NCBI RefSeq assembly: GCF_026891095.1 | Contig: NZ_JAPTNL010000010.1 | Location: 62,001-126,000 of the forward strand | Direction of reading: 5' to 3' | Length of the DNA stretch: 64,000 nt | Origin: Roseovarius salincola | GTDB lineage: Bacteria; Pseudomonadota; Alphaproteobacteria; Rhodobacterales; Rhodobacteraceae | Shown here: piece after piece, positions 28,460 to 37,106 of the stretch | How positions within the stretch are numbered: position 1 is the first letter of the stretch | Layout of the letters: every line of letters begins with the position of its first letter | Translations under genes and position numbers: made by a program | Notes under the pieces: generated by a model | What the model was told of the DNA's origin: nothing | The model's database searches: none | The model's input: only the letters and a program-made list of their open reading frames with translations

Positions 28460-30832
28460 TCAGTCGTAATGCCCCTTCACCCGTTCCTTCGTGGGGTCGA
28501 AATGCGGGAAGCGCACGATATTCGCCTTCAGGCGCTTTTGCTGGCCGTCAAGCTGGCCCACCTCGACGGCGGTGCCGATCCCGGTATGGGGCAGGTCAAG
28601 ACGCGCCAGCGCGATGGTCTTGCCCAGGATCGGCGAGCGCATGGCCGATGTGATCTCGCCGATCTGGGCGCGCCCGAGGCGCACGCAGTCGCCGCCCGAG
28701 GGCACGATGCCGCTTTCGATCTCCAGCCCCACCAGCTTGCGCTGGGGCTGGGCCTTACGCGCCTCGAGCGCGGCGCGGCCGATGAAATCGTCGCTCTGGG
28801 TCTTGAGCGGCACGGCAAAGCCGATCCCGGCCTCGAACGGGTCGGTGCGGTCGCAGAACTCGGCGCCCGCGAAGATCAGCCCGGATTCGATGCGCAGCAT
28901 GTCCAGCGCCTCGAGCCCCAGCGGCAGCATCCCTTTGGGCGCGCCTTCTTCCCAGACCGCGTCGAACAGCGCCGCCGCGTCGCGCGGATGGCAAAACAGC
29001 TCATAGCCCAGCTCACCGGAATAGCCCGTGCGGCTGATTACCAGCGGGATGCCGTCATAATCGCCGATCCGCGCGACGGTGAAGCGGAACCAGCCCAGTT
29101 CGTCGATGGTGGGCCGGGTCGGTGGCGTCCATGTGATCGCCGCGAGGATTTCGCGGCTCAGCGGCCCCTGAACGGCGATATTGTGCAACTGGTCGGTGGA
29201 CTCGCGCACCCAGGCGTTCAGCCCGCGCTCTTGGGCCTGCTGGCGCAGCCAAAGCCCCGACAGGTCATTGCCCCCGATCCAGCGGAAATTGTCCTGGCCG
29301 AGGCGGAACACCGTGCCGTCGTCGATCATCCCGCCATGCTCGTAGCACATCGCCGTATAGACCACCTGACCGACGGCCAGTTTCTTGATGTCGCGGGTCA
29401 CGCAAAGCTGCATCAGCGCCTCGGAATCGGGGCCGGTCACCTCGTATTTGCGCAAGGGGCTGAGATCCATCACCGCCGCCTTTTCGCGGCAGGCCCAGTA
29501 TTCGTCCAGCGCGCCGTGGCCGGTCATGTCCGAGGCGAGCCAATAGCCGTTATATTCGACGAAATTGCGGGTATGGCGCGCGAAGCGGCCATGAAATCCG
29601 GTTTCCTTGGTGTCTTCCACATCGGCCTCCGCCGTTTTGCGATAGCCGATCGAGCGGCTGAAGGATTGGTCCGCGCCATAGCTGCGCACCTGGATATCGG
29701 TGGGATTCCAGCCATTGGCCGGATCCACGTCGCAGGGGCAGGCGGTCGAGACGCAGACCAGATCGGTGAGCGCGCGCAACAGCACGAAATCGCCGGGGCG
29801 CGACCATGGGTCGTCCATACCGATGGCGTTGGTCTCGTCCAGCATGGTGTTGAAGAAGAAGTTGATCGCCGGCCAGCCCGCACGCGGTCGGATGGCGTAT
29901 TGCGCGAGGTCGGCGTTGATGTTGTCCGAACAGTTCACATGCCCCGGATAGCCCAGATCCTCGTAATAGCGCGCCGTGCAGGCCAGCCCGAACGTGTCAT
30001 GGCGCCCGCAGGTATCCTGCACGATCTCGACCAGCGGTTCCTGATCGACGCTCCAGTATTTCGAGAAGATGCCCGGCTGGGGGTAAAGCGCGCCCATCAG
30101 CGTGCGGGTGGTGGTCGGGTCGATATCGCGCTCGATCCCCTTGTCGAGCGCGCGCATCGAAAAGGCCTGAAAATCCGAGCATTCGCGCCCCTGCACGTCG
30201 AGGATCTGGATATATTCGCCTTTCCTGACCTCATAGCTTTGCGCCGCGCCCGGCTGGATATTGAAATCGTGGATCGGGTCGGCCAGCGGATCGGGCGGGG
30301 CAAGCCCGCCCTTGGCGTTGCGCAGGTTGGCGCGGCGCACATAGAGGATCAGCCCGGTGGGGGCGTCCTGCGCGTCCGGGCGCATCGGGCCGCCGGGTGC
30401 GGCGAGAATGACCAGCCCGTCGCAGGCGGCATGAAAGCGCGCCATGTCGCCGGGGCGCGAGCCTTCGTCAAAGACCCGCACGGCATCGGCGCGCCCAAGG
30501 TCGAAGCCCGCCGCGTCAAGCGCGCGCGCGACCCGCGCGCCCGATGGCGTGCCGCCGTTCAGCGCCGCGATCACACCTTCCGGGCGCCCCGCGCCGCTGG
30601 CGCCCAGCATCCCGGCATCCGAGCGCCCGTCAGGCGCGAAGATCACCAGTTCGCCCACCTGAAGGCCCTGCGGGTCCAGCACCGCGACCTCGTCGCCCGC
30701 CTCGACGGCCACGGCGCGCGACCCGCCGCCCGGCACCGGGTAGCGTTCGACTCCGGGTTCCAGAACCGGCAAGCCGGGCACAAGCACGCCGGACCGCTCA
30801 TAGGGGGTTTCAAAACGCGGGGTCAGGGTCAT
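28460..30832 (-). CDS. tdm: Trimethylamine N-oxide demethylase (DUF1989 + GcvT)
   Basis: 790 residues in two parts. The N-terminal half (to about 400) is a DUF1989 domain, with QILDVQGRECSDFQAFSMRA, the HDTFGLAC segment and CPCDVDPANGWNPTDI supplying likely metal-ligand Cys and His. The C-terminal half is a GcvT folate-binding domain (YNGYWLASDMTG, DLSPLRKYEVTG, GYSGELGYELFCHP). This architecture is that of Tdm, which splits TMAO into dimethylamine and formaldehyde, the latter captured by tetrahydrofolate. The start lies 31 bases after the tmm stop, so both are in one operon and act consecutively. A less specific DUF1989/aminomethyltransferase protein is the alternative. Confidence 0.88.
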   Translation of the reverse strand: MTLTPRFETPYERSGVLVPGLPVLEPGVERYPVPGGGSRAVAVEAGDEVAVLDPQGLQVGELVIFAPDGRSDAGMLGASGAGRPEGVIAALNGGTPSGARVARALDAAGFDLGRADAVRVFDEGSRPGDMARFHAACDGLVILAAPGGPMRPDAQDAPTGLILYVRRANLRNAKGGLAPPDPLADPIHDFNIQPGAAQSYEVRKGEYIQILDVQGRECSDFQAFSMRALDKGIERDIDPTTTRTLMGALYPQPGIFSKYWSVDQEPLVEIVQDTCGRHDTFGLACTARYYEDLGYPGHVNCSDNINADLAQYAIRPRAGWPAINFFFNTMLDETNAIGMDDPWSRPGDFVLLRALTDLVCVSTACPCDVDPANGWNPTDIQVRSYGADQSFSRSIGYRKTAEADVEDTKETGFHGRFARHTRNFVEYNGYWLASDMTGHGALDEYWACREKAAVMDLSPLRKYEVTGPDSEALMQLCVTRDIKKLAVGQVVYTAMCYEHGGMIDDGTVFRLGQDNFRWIGGNDLSGLWLRQQAQERGLNAWVRESTDQLHNIAVQGPLSREILAAITWTPPTRPTIDELGWFRFTVARIGDYDGIPLVISRTGYSGELGYELFCHPRDAAALFDAVWEEGAPKGMLPLGLEALDMLRIESGLIFAGAEFCDRTDPFEAGIGFAVPLKTQSDDFIGRAALEARKAQPQRKLVGLEIESGIVPSGGDCVRLGRAQIGEITSAMRSPILGKTIALARLDLPHTGIGTAVEVGQLDGQQKRLKANIVRFPHFDPTKERVKGHYD

Positions 30833-30863
30833 GGCTGTGTCGCGCCTTTGGGATGGCCCGAAG

Positions 30864-32228
30864 TCAGGCGGGTTGCGCCTGCTTTGGGGATTGCAGATAG
30901 GCCTCTAGGCTGTCGTCCAGCGCATCCACCCAAGGCGTATGATGCGCCGGGGCCTTCTTGCCGGTCATCGGCGAGACATAGCCGTGATTGCGGAAGGCCA
31001 TGATGTCTTTCTTCTTGTGCTTCTTCCACTCGTAGAAGGCCTGACAGGCGGCCTCGACATCGAAAGAGGGGTAATCCGTTTCGGCGATCAGTTCCTCGAC
31101 ATAATCCCCCTGGTAGCGGATGCAGCCGTAATCGTCCTCGAGCGCGTCCTCGTCGGCCTCGCGCTGTTTCCAGTCGGCCTCCATCGTGGCGGCGTCGGGC
31201 AGGGCGATCCGGCCCATGATGCAGTCGCGCACCCACCAGGCCTGCGCGTCGAACATGTTGAAGGTGAACCACTGGTCCTGCATGCCAAGGTAGAACAGCG
31301 CCGGATTGGGCACATAGGCGACGCCCTTGTAAAGATCCGCTGTCGCCAGCCGGTTGGCAGTCTTGAGGCGCAGATCGTCGGGCAGGAAGGGGAAATGGTG
31401 CTTGTAGCCGGTGCACAGGATGATCGCGTCCACCGCGCGGCTGGTGCCATCGACGAAATGCACGGTCTTGCCCTCGACATGGTCGACGGCGGGGGCTTCA
31501 TCCCAGTTGTCGGGCCATTTGTACCCCATCGGCCCCGAGCGATGCGACGAGATGATCGACCTGCAGCCGTATTTCCAGCATTGCGAGCCGATATCCTCGG
31601 CCGAATAGGACGAACCCATGATCAGGATGTCCTTGCCCTGGAACTCGCGCGCATCGCGGAAATCATGAGCATGCAGGATGCGCCCGTTATAGGATTCGAA
31701 CCCCGGATAATAGGGCACGTTCGGGGTCGAGAAATGGCCCGAGGCGACGATGACGTGGTCGAATTCCTCGGTGGTTTCCGCGTCCTTGGCGGTGTCGCGT
31801 GCGGTCACGGTGAATGTCCTGGTGGCATCGTCGTAGCTGACATCGCGCACGTAATTGTCAAAGCGGATCCAGCCGCGCACATCGGCCTTTTCCACCCGGC
31901 CCTTGATGTAATCGAACAGCACCTCGCGGGGCGGGTAGCTGGCGATTTCCTTGCCGAAATGTTCGTCAAAGGTGTAATCGGCGAATTCCAGCCCCTCCTT
32001 GGGGCCGTTCGACCACAGGTAGCGATACATCGAGCCGTGACAGGGAAAGCCGTTGTCATCGACGCCGGTGCGCCAGGTGTAGTTCCACAGCCCGCCCCAG
32101 TCGGACTGGGCCTCGTAACAGACGATCTCGGGGATCTCTGCGCCCTGTTCGGCGGCGGATTGGAAGGCGCGCAGCTGGGCAAGGCCCGACGGGCCGGCGC
32201 CGATCACGCAAATTCGCTTCTTTGCCAT
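30864..32228 (-). CDS. tmm: Trimethylamine monooxygenase (flavin-containing)
   Basis: 454 residues from ATG 32228, after a GGGGAG ribosome site. It oxidises trimethylamine to TMAO with NADPH and O2; known homologues also oxidise dimethyl sulfide. The FAD loop GAGPSG is at residues 10-15, the FMO fingerprint [11 protein letters not shown] at 180-190 and the NADPH loop GSSYSA at 205-210. The overall wording ([51 protein letters not shown]) matches characterised marine Tmm closely. Upstream lies a cluster of AACCAA/TTGGTT motifs shared with the transporter promoter. Confidence 0.95.
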   Translation of the reverse strand: MAKKRICVIGAGPSGLAQLRAFQSAAEQGAEIPEIVCYEAQSDWGGLWNYTWRTGVDDNGFPCHGSMYRYLWSNGPKEGLEFADYTFDEHFGKEIASYPPREVLFDYIKGRVEKADVRGWIRFDNYVRDVSYDDATRTFTVTARDTAKDAETTEEFDHVIVASGHFSTPNVPYYPGFESYNGRILHAHDFRDAREFQGKDILIMGSSYSAEDIGSQCWKYGCRSIISSHRSGPMGYKWPDNWDEAPAVDHVEGKTVHFVDGTSRAVDAIILCTGYKHHFPFLPDDLRLKTANRLATADLYKGVAYVPNPALFYLGMQDQWFTFNMFDAQAWWVRDCIMGRIALPDAATMEADWKQREADEDALEDDYGCIRYQGDYVEELIAETDYPSFDVEAACQAFYEWKKHKKKDIMAFRNHGYVSPMTGKKAPAHHTPWVDALDDSLEAYLQSPKQAQPA

Positions 32229-32246
32229 CTGGTTGGTCTCCCCTGA

Positions 32247-32288
32247 TTGGTATGAACCAAAATCATGGTTTGGTTCTTTTGGTTCATT
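32247..32288. promoter_or_regulatory. AACCAA/TTGGTT operator cluster upstream of tmm
   Basis: TTGGT-ATGA-ACCAA (32247-32260) is a palindrome. It overlaps GAACCAAA (32254-32261), which pairs with TTTGGTTC (32269-32276). A further TTTTGGTTC follows at 32277-32285. The cluster starts 19 bases ahead of the tmm start codon. The decamer TATGAACCAA also occurs upstream of the transporter gene at 34668. The best candidate ligand is the GntR protein encoded at 33705. Confidence 0.55.
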
Positions 32289-32392
32289 CAAATAAGCCAA
32301 ACAGTGGACCAATCTGTCAACAACAAACCTGTTGCATGTGGAAATTGATGTTAGTCTGGGTCAGGCGCGGATGCCCGATCACGAGGAAAATG

Positions 32393-33697
32393 ATGGAATC
32401 TTCGAGCTTTGCACATCGTCTGGCGATCAGCGGCGCGCTGCCGCGTCTGCAGGTCGGAATGGACAGCACGGTCAATATCGGCTTTCTCGCGCCGCTCAGC
32501 GGGCCGGTCGAATCCTGGGGCCTGCCGGGTCTGCATGGCTGCCGGATCTGGGAGGACTGGCTGAACAATGCGGGCGGTGTGCTGGTCGGCGGGCGGCGCT
32601 ATCCGATCCGCATTCACGCCCATGATTGCGGCTATGATCCGCAAGGCGCGCTCGAGGGGGCGATGCGGCTGGTGCAGGAGCGCGACGTGAAACTGCTGAT
32701 GATGCTGGGGGGTGACAGTTTCACCCCGGTATCGGATTACCTGATGGACCGGCGCATCCTGACCTCGACGCTGCTGCCCAGCGACCTGAGCCCCGACACG
32801 CCCTATCTGATCGCCCCGTCCGAGGTGCATCCGATCTATGTGGTGACCGGGGTCGAGTGGCTGGCGCGGACCCGCCCGCACCTGAAGACCGTGGCGCTGT
32901 GCAGCCAGCGCGACGCGCTGGGCCTGCCGTCGCTGGCGACCTATCGCGCGGCGTTCAAGGCGGCGGGCATCGGGATCGCCAAGGAGATCCAGTACGATCC
33001 CGACATGACCGACGCGGCGGCGCTGGTGCAGCCGATGCTGGATGCGGATCCCGATATCCTGTGCTGGTGCACCAGCTATACGCCGATGGTCCATGCGATG
33101 ACCGAATACGCCCATGCGCAGGGTTTTCCCGGGCAGATCCTGTCCTGCACGCTCGACCATTACGAGCGGCTGGTCGAACGCACGGGGCGGGGTTTCATGG
33201 AAGGCGTCACCTTCCAGTTTCCCGATTTCGATGACCCGGCGCTGCGCGAAAAGGCGTTTTTCTTCAATCAACCCAATGTGTTCTACGAGGAGTACAACGC
33301 CCGTTACCCAGATAGCTGGAGCGCGGTCAGCTGGGAATATGCCGCGATCCTCGATATCTGGCATGCGGCGGTGGAAAAGGCCGGCACGGTCAATCCGCTC
33401 TCGGTGCTGGCGGCGATGAAGCAGCTTGGCCATGTCACCCACGCCTTCGGACCCGCGCAATGGTGGGGCGCGGATGTGTTCGGCATCGACAATGCGCTGG
33501 TCGGGGACTGGCCGGTGGTGACGGTGCAGGGCGGCAAGGCGGGGATCGTGCATTTCGGCTCGGTGCCCGACTGGCTGGCGGCCCATGCCGGGCTGCTCAG
33601 GCGCGAGATGGAGGATCTGGGGCAGATGTGGCAACAGCGGCTTGAGCGGGGCGGTGATGCGGGCACGGATCTTCAGGCCCGCAGTCTCGACATGTGA
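32393..33697 (+). CDS. Branched-chain amino acid-type substrate-binding protein homologue without signal peptide
   Basis: 434 residues from ATG 32393, chosen for the GAGG ribosome site six bases ahead; ATG 32390 is next to it. It is a clear paralogue of the binding protein at 34865, sharing GFLAPL, MMLGGD, TLLPSDL, EVHPIY, DALGLPS, FQFPDFDDPAL, AVSWEYA and GDWPVV. The 23 residues before the conserved domain (MESSSFAHRLAISGALPRLQ) have no hydrophobic core or cleavage site, so it is probably cytoplasmic. It could sense the transported ligand, as AmiC does in amide regulation, or be a binding protein that lost export. It is divergent from tmm and convergent with the GntR gene. Confidence 0.82.
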   Translation: MESSSFAHRLAISGALPRLQVGMDSTVNIGFLAPLSGPVESWGLPGLHGCRIWEDWLNNAGGVLVGGRRYPIRIHAHDCGYDPQGALEGAMRLVQERDVKLLMMLGGDSFTPVSDYLMDRRILTSTLLPSDLSPDTPYLIAPSEVHPIYVVTGVEWLARTRPHLKTVALCSQRDALGLPSLATYRAAFKAAGIGIAKEIQYDPDMTDAAALVQPMLDADPDILCWCTSYTPMVHAMTEYAHAQGFPGQILSCTLDHYERLVERTGRGFMEGVTFQFPDFDDPALREKAFFFNQPNVFYEEYNARYPDSWSAVSWEYAAILDIWHAAVEKAGTVNPLSVLAAMKQLGHVTHAFGPAQWWGADVFGIDNALVGDWPVVTVQGGKAGIVHFGSVPDWLAAHAGLLRREMEDLGQMWQQRLERGGDAGTDLQARSLDM

Positions 33698-33704
33698 GCC
33701 GGCG

Positions 33705-34463
33705 CTAGAATTCCTGCAAAAGCAATTTCTGTTCCTCGACAAGGTGCAGCTTGATGAATTCCACCGCCGAGGCCACATCCCGCGAGGCGATGGCGTTGAA
33801 CAGCGTGTTATAGCGTTTCTGATAGTCCTGGATGCGGCGCGGCGTCAGGTTGCGGCGGCGCAGCTTGGTGCGGAAACTCTGCCGGTAGGTCTCGATCGTG
33901 AGGCGATAGCATGACGCCAGAAGCGGGTTGCCGGTGCCTTCGGCGATCTGGGTGTAAAGCTTTTCCTCCAGCTCGATGAACGCATCGACATCGGTGTTGA
34001 TCCCCTCGATCTCGGACAGCGTCTGCGAAAGCTGCGTGATCTGGCGCGGGGTCATGTTGACCACCGCCAGCCGCACCATTTCCGGTTCCAGAATGCCGCG
34101 CACCACAAGGTGATCGAGCGGGCTGGTATCGTCCGCGACCGAGTCGTCGCCGCGATGGGCGGCGGCGGTCGAGCGATAGGTGACGAAACTGCCCGAGCCG
34201 GGGCGGCGGCGGATCGCCTTCTGATTTTCCAGCACGTCGAGCGCCTCGCGCACGGTGTTGCGCGCCACACCCAGTTCCGAGGCCAGCGTGCGTTCCGAGG
34301 GCAGGCGGGTATCGCTGGGATATTCCTCGGACTTGATGCGCGCGAACAGCGTGTCCACCACGATCTGGACCGTCGCGCCCAGCGGCTGGCTGGCGACGAT
34401 CGTGGCGGTGTCCTCGGCGTTTCTGGTCATTGCACCGTCCGGGTTGTTGCGGGCATCTCTCAT
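33705..34463 (-). CDS. GntR family transcriptional regulator (FCD/FadR subgroup)
   Basis: 252 residues. The winged helix-turn-helix lies at about residues 33-100 (RLPSERTLASELGVARNTVR, then GSGSFVTY). A helical FCD ligand domain follows (LVVRGILEPEMVRLAVVNMT). FCD regulators usually bind organic acids with a metal. The gene is divergent from the transporter operon and ends 7 bases from the convergent binding-protein homologue, so it is the natural candidate to control both this region and tmm-tdm. An internal Met at 34430 could also serve as start. Confidence 0.9.
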   Translation of the reverse strand: MRDARNNPDGAMTRNAEDTATIVASQPLGATVQIVVDTLFARIKSEEYPSDTRLPSERTLASELGVARNTVREALDVLENQKAIRRRPGSGSFVTYRSTAAAHRGDDSVADDTSPLDHLVVRGILEPEMVRLAVVNMTPRQITQLSQTLSEIEGINTDVDAFIELEEKLYTQIAEGTGNPLLASCYRLTIETYRQSFRTKLRRRNLTPRRIQDYQKRYNTLFNAIASRDVASAVEFIKLHLVEEQKLLLQEF

Positions 34464-34864
34464 GCGGGGGGCAGGTTAGCGCGCATCGCGCCGCGCTGGA
34501 AGCGCGAAGCGTACATTTGGTTTCATCGGCGGTTAAATTGGTTCCTTCGCCCGGCAATGCCTGTGGTTTGGGCGACGTGGAAAGGTGGCATGAATTCAAT
34601 GAATTGGCCCATTTTGCGCAAATATATGTGAACCGAAATTATGCCAAAAATCACAATTGATCCGAATTATGAACCAATTTTCTTGGCAGAGTCGGGCTTC
34701 TCTGCTAGCGTTTGAACCTGAGGCCAAACCAATTTGCGCGAACTGGTATGGTTGTGCCTCGCGCCAGCCCTGCCGCGCCGCGCGTTATCCCGACAAGAAT
34801 GTTGGCCTCCAAAAAGCCGGCCCTGACCGTGATGTCCGGGCACGCCAACATGGGAGAAACAACA
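34464..34864. promoter_or_regulatory. 401-base divergent region between the GntR gene and the Liv-type operon
   Basis: This AT-richer stretch holds AATTGGTTCC (34536-34545), GTGAACCGAAATT near 34629 and TATGAACCAA (34668-34677). They resemble the motifs upstream of tmm. A CCAAACCAATT stretch near 34713 may be a further weak copy. Both the regulator promoter and the transporter promoter must lie here. I see no gene in it; the open frame reaching upstream of 34865 lacks coding character. Confidence 0.5.
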
Positions 34865-36157
34865 ATGTTTTCAAGATTCGGCAAGCCGGGGCTGACGCGC
34901 CGGACATTCCTGCAATCCACCGCCGCGGCCGCGGCGGCGACCAGCCTTCCGCGCATCGCCAATGCGCAGGACAAGGTGATCAAGATCGGCTTCCTTGCAC
35001 CACTCACGGGCGCCGTTGCGGCCTGGGGTAAACCCGGGCTCGATGGCTGCGAAATCTGGGCCGAGCGGATCAACGCCGCGGGCGGCATCAAGCTGTCGGA
35101 TGGCGACTACATGGTCGAATTCGTGGCCTACGACAATGAATATGACCCCGCCAAGGCGCGCACCGGCGCCACCAAGCTGATCCGCGAGGACGGCGTCAGC
35201 TTCATCATGATGCTTGGCGGCGATACCTGGCCCGGCGTCCAGCCCGTGGCCGACCGGACGGGGATGTTGTTCTCCACGCTGCTGCCCAGCGACCTTGGCC
35301 CCGACACGACCACGCTCATCGCGCCCGCCGAGGTGCATCCGATCTACAACGTCACCGCCGTCGAATGGATGGCCGAGAACCGCCCCGAGCTGAAAACGGC
35401 CGTGATGTGCGCGCAGGATGATGCGCTTGGCCTGCCGTCGGTCGCCACCTATCTTGCCGCCTTCGAGGCGGCTGGCATCGAGATGCAGCGCGAGCCGCTG
35501 CTGTTCGACCCCGCAACCACGGATTTCGCGCCGGTGGTGACGCGGCTGATCTCGTCCAGCCCCGATATCGTCTGTCTGGACACCTGCTATTCCGATTATG
35601 TCCATCCGATCTGCGAACAGCTTTTCCAGCAGGGTTACGAGGGGCAGATCATTTCCTGCACCGCGGATTTCTATGACCAGATGATCGCCAAGACATCGGC
35701 CGAATTCATGGAAGGGTTCCTGTTCCAGTTCCCCGATTTCGATGACCCGGCGCTGAATTCCGATCAGGTGAATTTCGAGGATCCCAACGGCTTCTTTGCC
35801 GAATACAACAAGCGTTATCCGGGCCAGTGGGGCGCGGTCAGCTGGGAATATGCCTCGATCATGGACCTCTGGAAGGCGGCGGCCGAAAAGGCGGGTTCAT
35901 CCGAACCCGACGCGGTGATCGCGGCGATGAAGGATGGCGGCACCGGCAAGCACGCGTTTGGCGATGCGCGCTGGTGGGGCAAGGATCTGTTCGGGATCGA
36001 GAACGCGCTGGTCGGCGACTGGCCGGTGGTCGCGATCGAGGGCGGCAAGGCCACGATCAAGGAGTTCCGCAATATCCCGGCCTGGTATGACAAGCACGGC
36101 GATCTTCTGGTCAAGCACATGAAGGCCTATGACCAGATGTGGGACCAGCGCGGCTGA
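34865..36157 (+). CDS. Liv-type ABC transporter substrate-binding protein (Tat-exported)
   Basis: 430 residues from ATG 34865, after a GGGAG site. Residues 11-17 (TRRTFLQ) are a twin-arginine motif, and the signal ends near residue 34 (IANA). The mature protein is a type I periplasmic binding protein of the HAAT/urea-amide group. It is rich in Trp (GGDTWPG, GQWGAVSWEYASIMDLW, ARWWGKD, GDWPVV), which could suit a cationic amine, but that is inference. Tat export suggests folding before secretion. A stem-loop with a T tract after the stop may raise its expression over the permeases. Confidence 0.9.
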   Translation: MFSRFGKPGLTRRTFLQSTAAAAAATSLPRIANAQDKVIKIGFLAPLTGAVAAWGKPGLDGCEIWAERINAAGGIKLSDGDYMVEFVAYDNEYDPAKARTGATKLIREDGVSFIMMLGGDTWPGVQPVADRTGMLFSTLLPSDLGPDTTTLIAPAEVHPIYNVTAVEWMAENRPELKTAVMCAQDDALGLPSVATYLAAFEAAGIEMQREPLLFDPATTDFAPVVTRLISSSPDIVCLDTCYSDYVHPICEQLFQQGYEGQIISCTADFYDQMIAKTSAEFMEGFLFQFPDFDDPALNSDQVNFEDPNGFFAEYNKRYPGQWGAVSWEYASIMDLWKAAAEKAGSSEPDAVIAAMKDGGTGKHAFGDARWWGKDLFGIENALVGDWPVVAIEGGKATIKEFRNIPAWYDKHGDLLVKHMKAYDQMWDQRG

Positions 36158-36173
36158 TCCGGCGCGATCACGG

Positions 36174-36209
36174 GCGCGGGGCGGCGATGTGTTCGCGCCC
36201 CGCGCTTTT
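36174..36209 (+). terminator. Stem-loop with T tract between binding-protein and permease genes
   Basis: GCGCGGGGCG (36174-36183) pairs perfectly with CGCCCCGCGC (36196-36205), then TTTT (36206-36209). It is 17 bases after the binding-protein stop and 28 before the permease start. It is probably a partial terminator or an mRNA-end stabiliser that sets subunit ratios. Confidence 0.6.
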
Positions 36210-36236
36210 CTCACTCGAGCAGAAGAGACAGAACCG

Positions 36237-37106
36237 ATGCTGGACCTCCTTGCGCAGACCGGCCTGAACGCCGTCTATGCGGCGAGCTACATCTCGCTGA
36301 TCGCCGTGGGCCTCGTGCTGATTTTCGGGGTGATGGGCGTGATCAACTTCGCCCATGGCGAACTTTACATGGCGGGGGCCTATACGGTCGTCCTGCTTTA
36401 CACGGATCTCGCGGTGCCGTTCTTCGTGGCGGTGGCGGCGGGGCTGATCTTTGTGGGCTGCCTTGGCCTTGCGATGGAACGGGCGCTTTTCCGCCCGCTC
36501 AGGGATAATCCGCTGGGCGGGCTGGTGGCCTCGATCGGCTTTTTGATGATCCTTCAGGCGCTCGCGGTGATGGGTTTTGGCGTGCGCATGGAGCATATCC
36601 CCCCCGTCACCCAAAGCGTGATCGAGTTTTCCGACCGCGTGCGCATGCCGGTAGCGCGGCTTTACGTGATCGTCGCGGCGGTGGTGCTTTTGACGGCGCT
36701 TTGGGTGTTCCTCAAGAAGACCCGTTTCGGCTGGGCGCTGCGTGCCGCCGCGCAGGATCCCGAGGCCGCGGCACTCCAGGGCATCTCGATCAATCAGACC
36801 GCGCGGATCGCCATGTTCATCGGCGCGGGGCTGGCCGGGATCGCGGGGGCGCTGACCGCGCCCTTGGTGTCGGTCAACCCGCATATGGGCCATTCGGTGA
36901 TCGTGACCGCCTTCATCGTCATCATCGTCGGCGGTGTCGGCAGCCTTGAGGGCGCGGTCGTGGCCTCGGTCGCCTATGCGATCGTGCACACATTCGTGAC
37001 CACCTTCTATGACGGGGTGATCGCCGACATCGTGGGCTTGTCCCTGATGCTGCTGGTGCTGATCATCAAGCCCACCGGCCTCTTCGGGAGTGCGGATCGT
37101 GCGTAA
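36237..37106 (+). CDS. Branched-chain amino acid-type ABC transporter permease (LivH family)
   Basis: 289 residues from ATG 36237 (MLDLLAQTGLNAVYAASYIS). The LivH features are clear: GVINFAHGELYMAGAYTVVL near the N-terminus, RPLRDNPLGGLVASIGFLMI, and the coupling region RFGWALRAAAQDPEAAALQG. About eight membrane helices are visible. It overlaps the LivM-type gene and is part of the operon starting at 34865. Confidence 0.92.
   Translation: MLDLLAQTGLNAVYAASYISLIAVGLVLIFGVMGVINFAHGELYMAGAYTVVLLYTDLAVPFFVAVAAGLIFVGCLGLAMERALFRPLRDNPLGGLVASIGFLMILQALAVMGFGVRMEHIPPVTQSVIEFSDRVRMPVARLYVIVAAVVLLTALWVFLKKTRFGWALRAAAQDPEAAALQGISINQTARIAMFIGAGLAGIAGALTAPLVSVNPHMGHSVIVTAFIVIIVGGVGSLEGAVVASVAYAIVHTFVTTFYDGVIADIVGLSLMLLVLIIKPTGLFGSADRA

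Noticed and set aside
28409..31003. An 864-codon plus-strand frame
   Set aside because: It is antisense to tdm, which has two clear domains; the frame itself has none.
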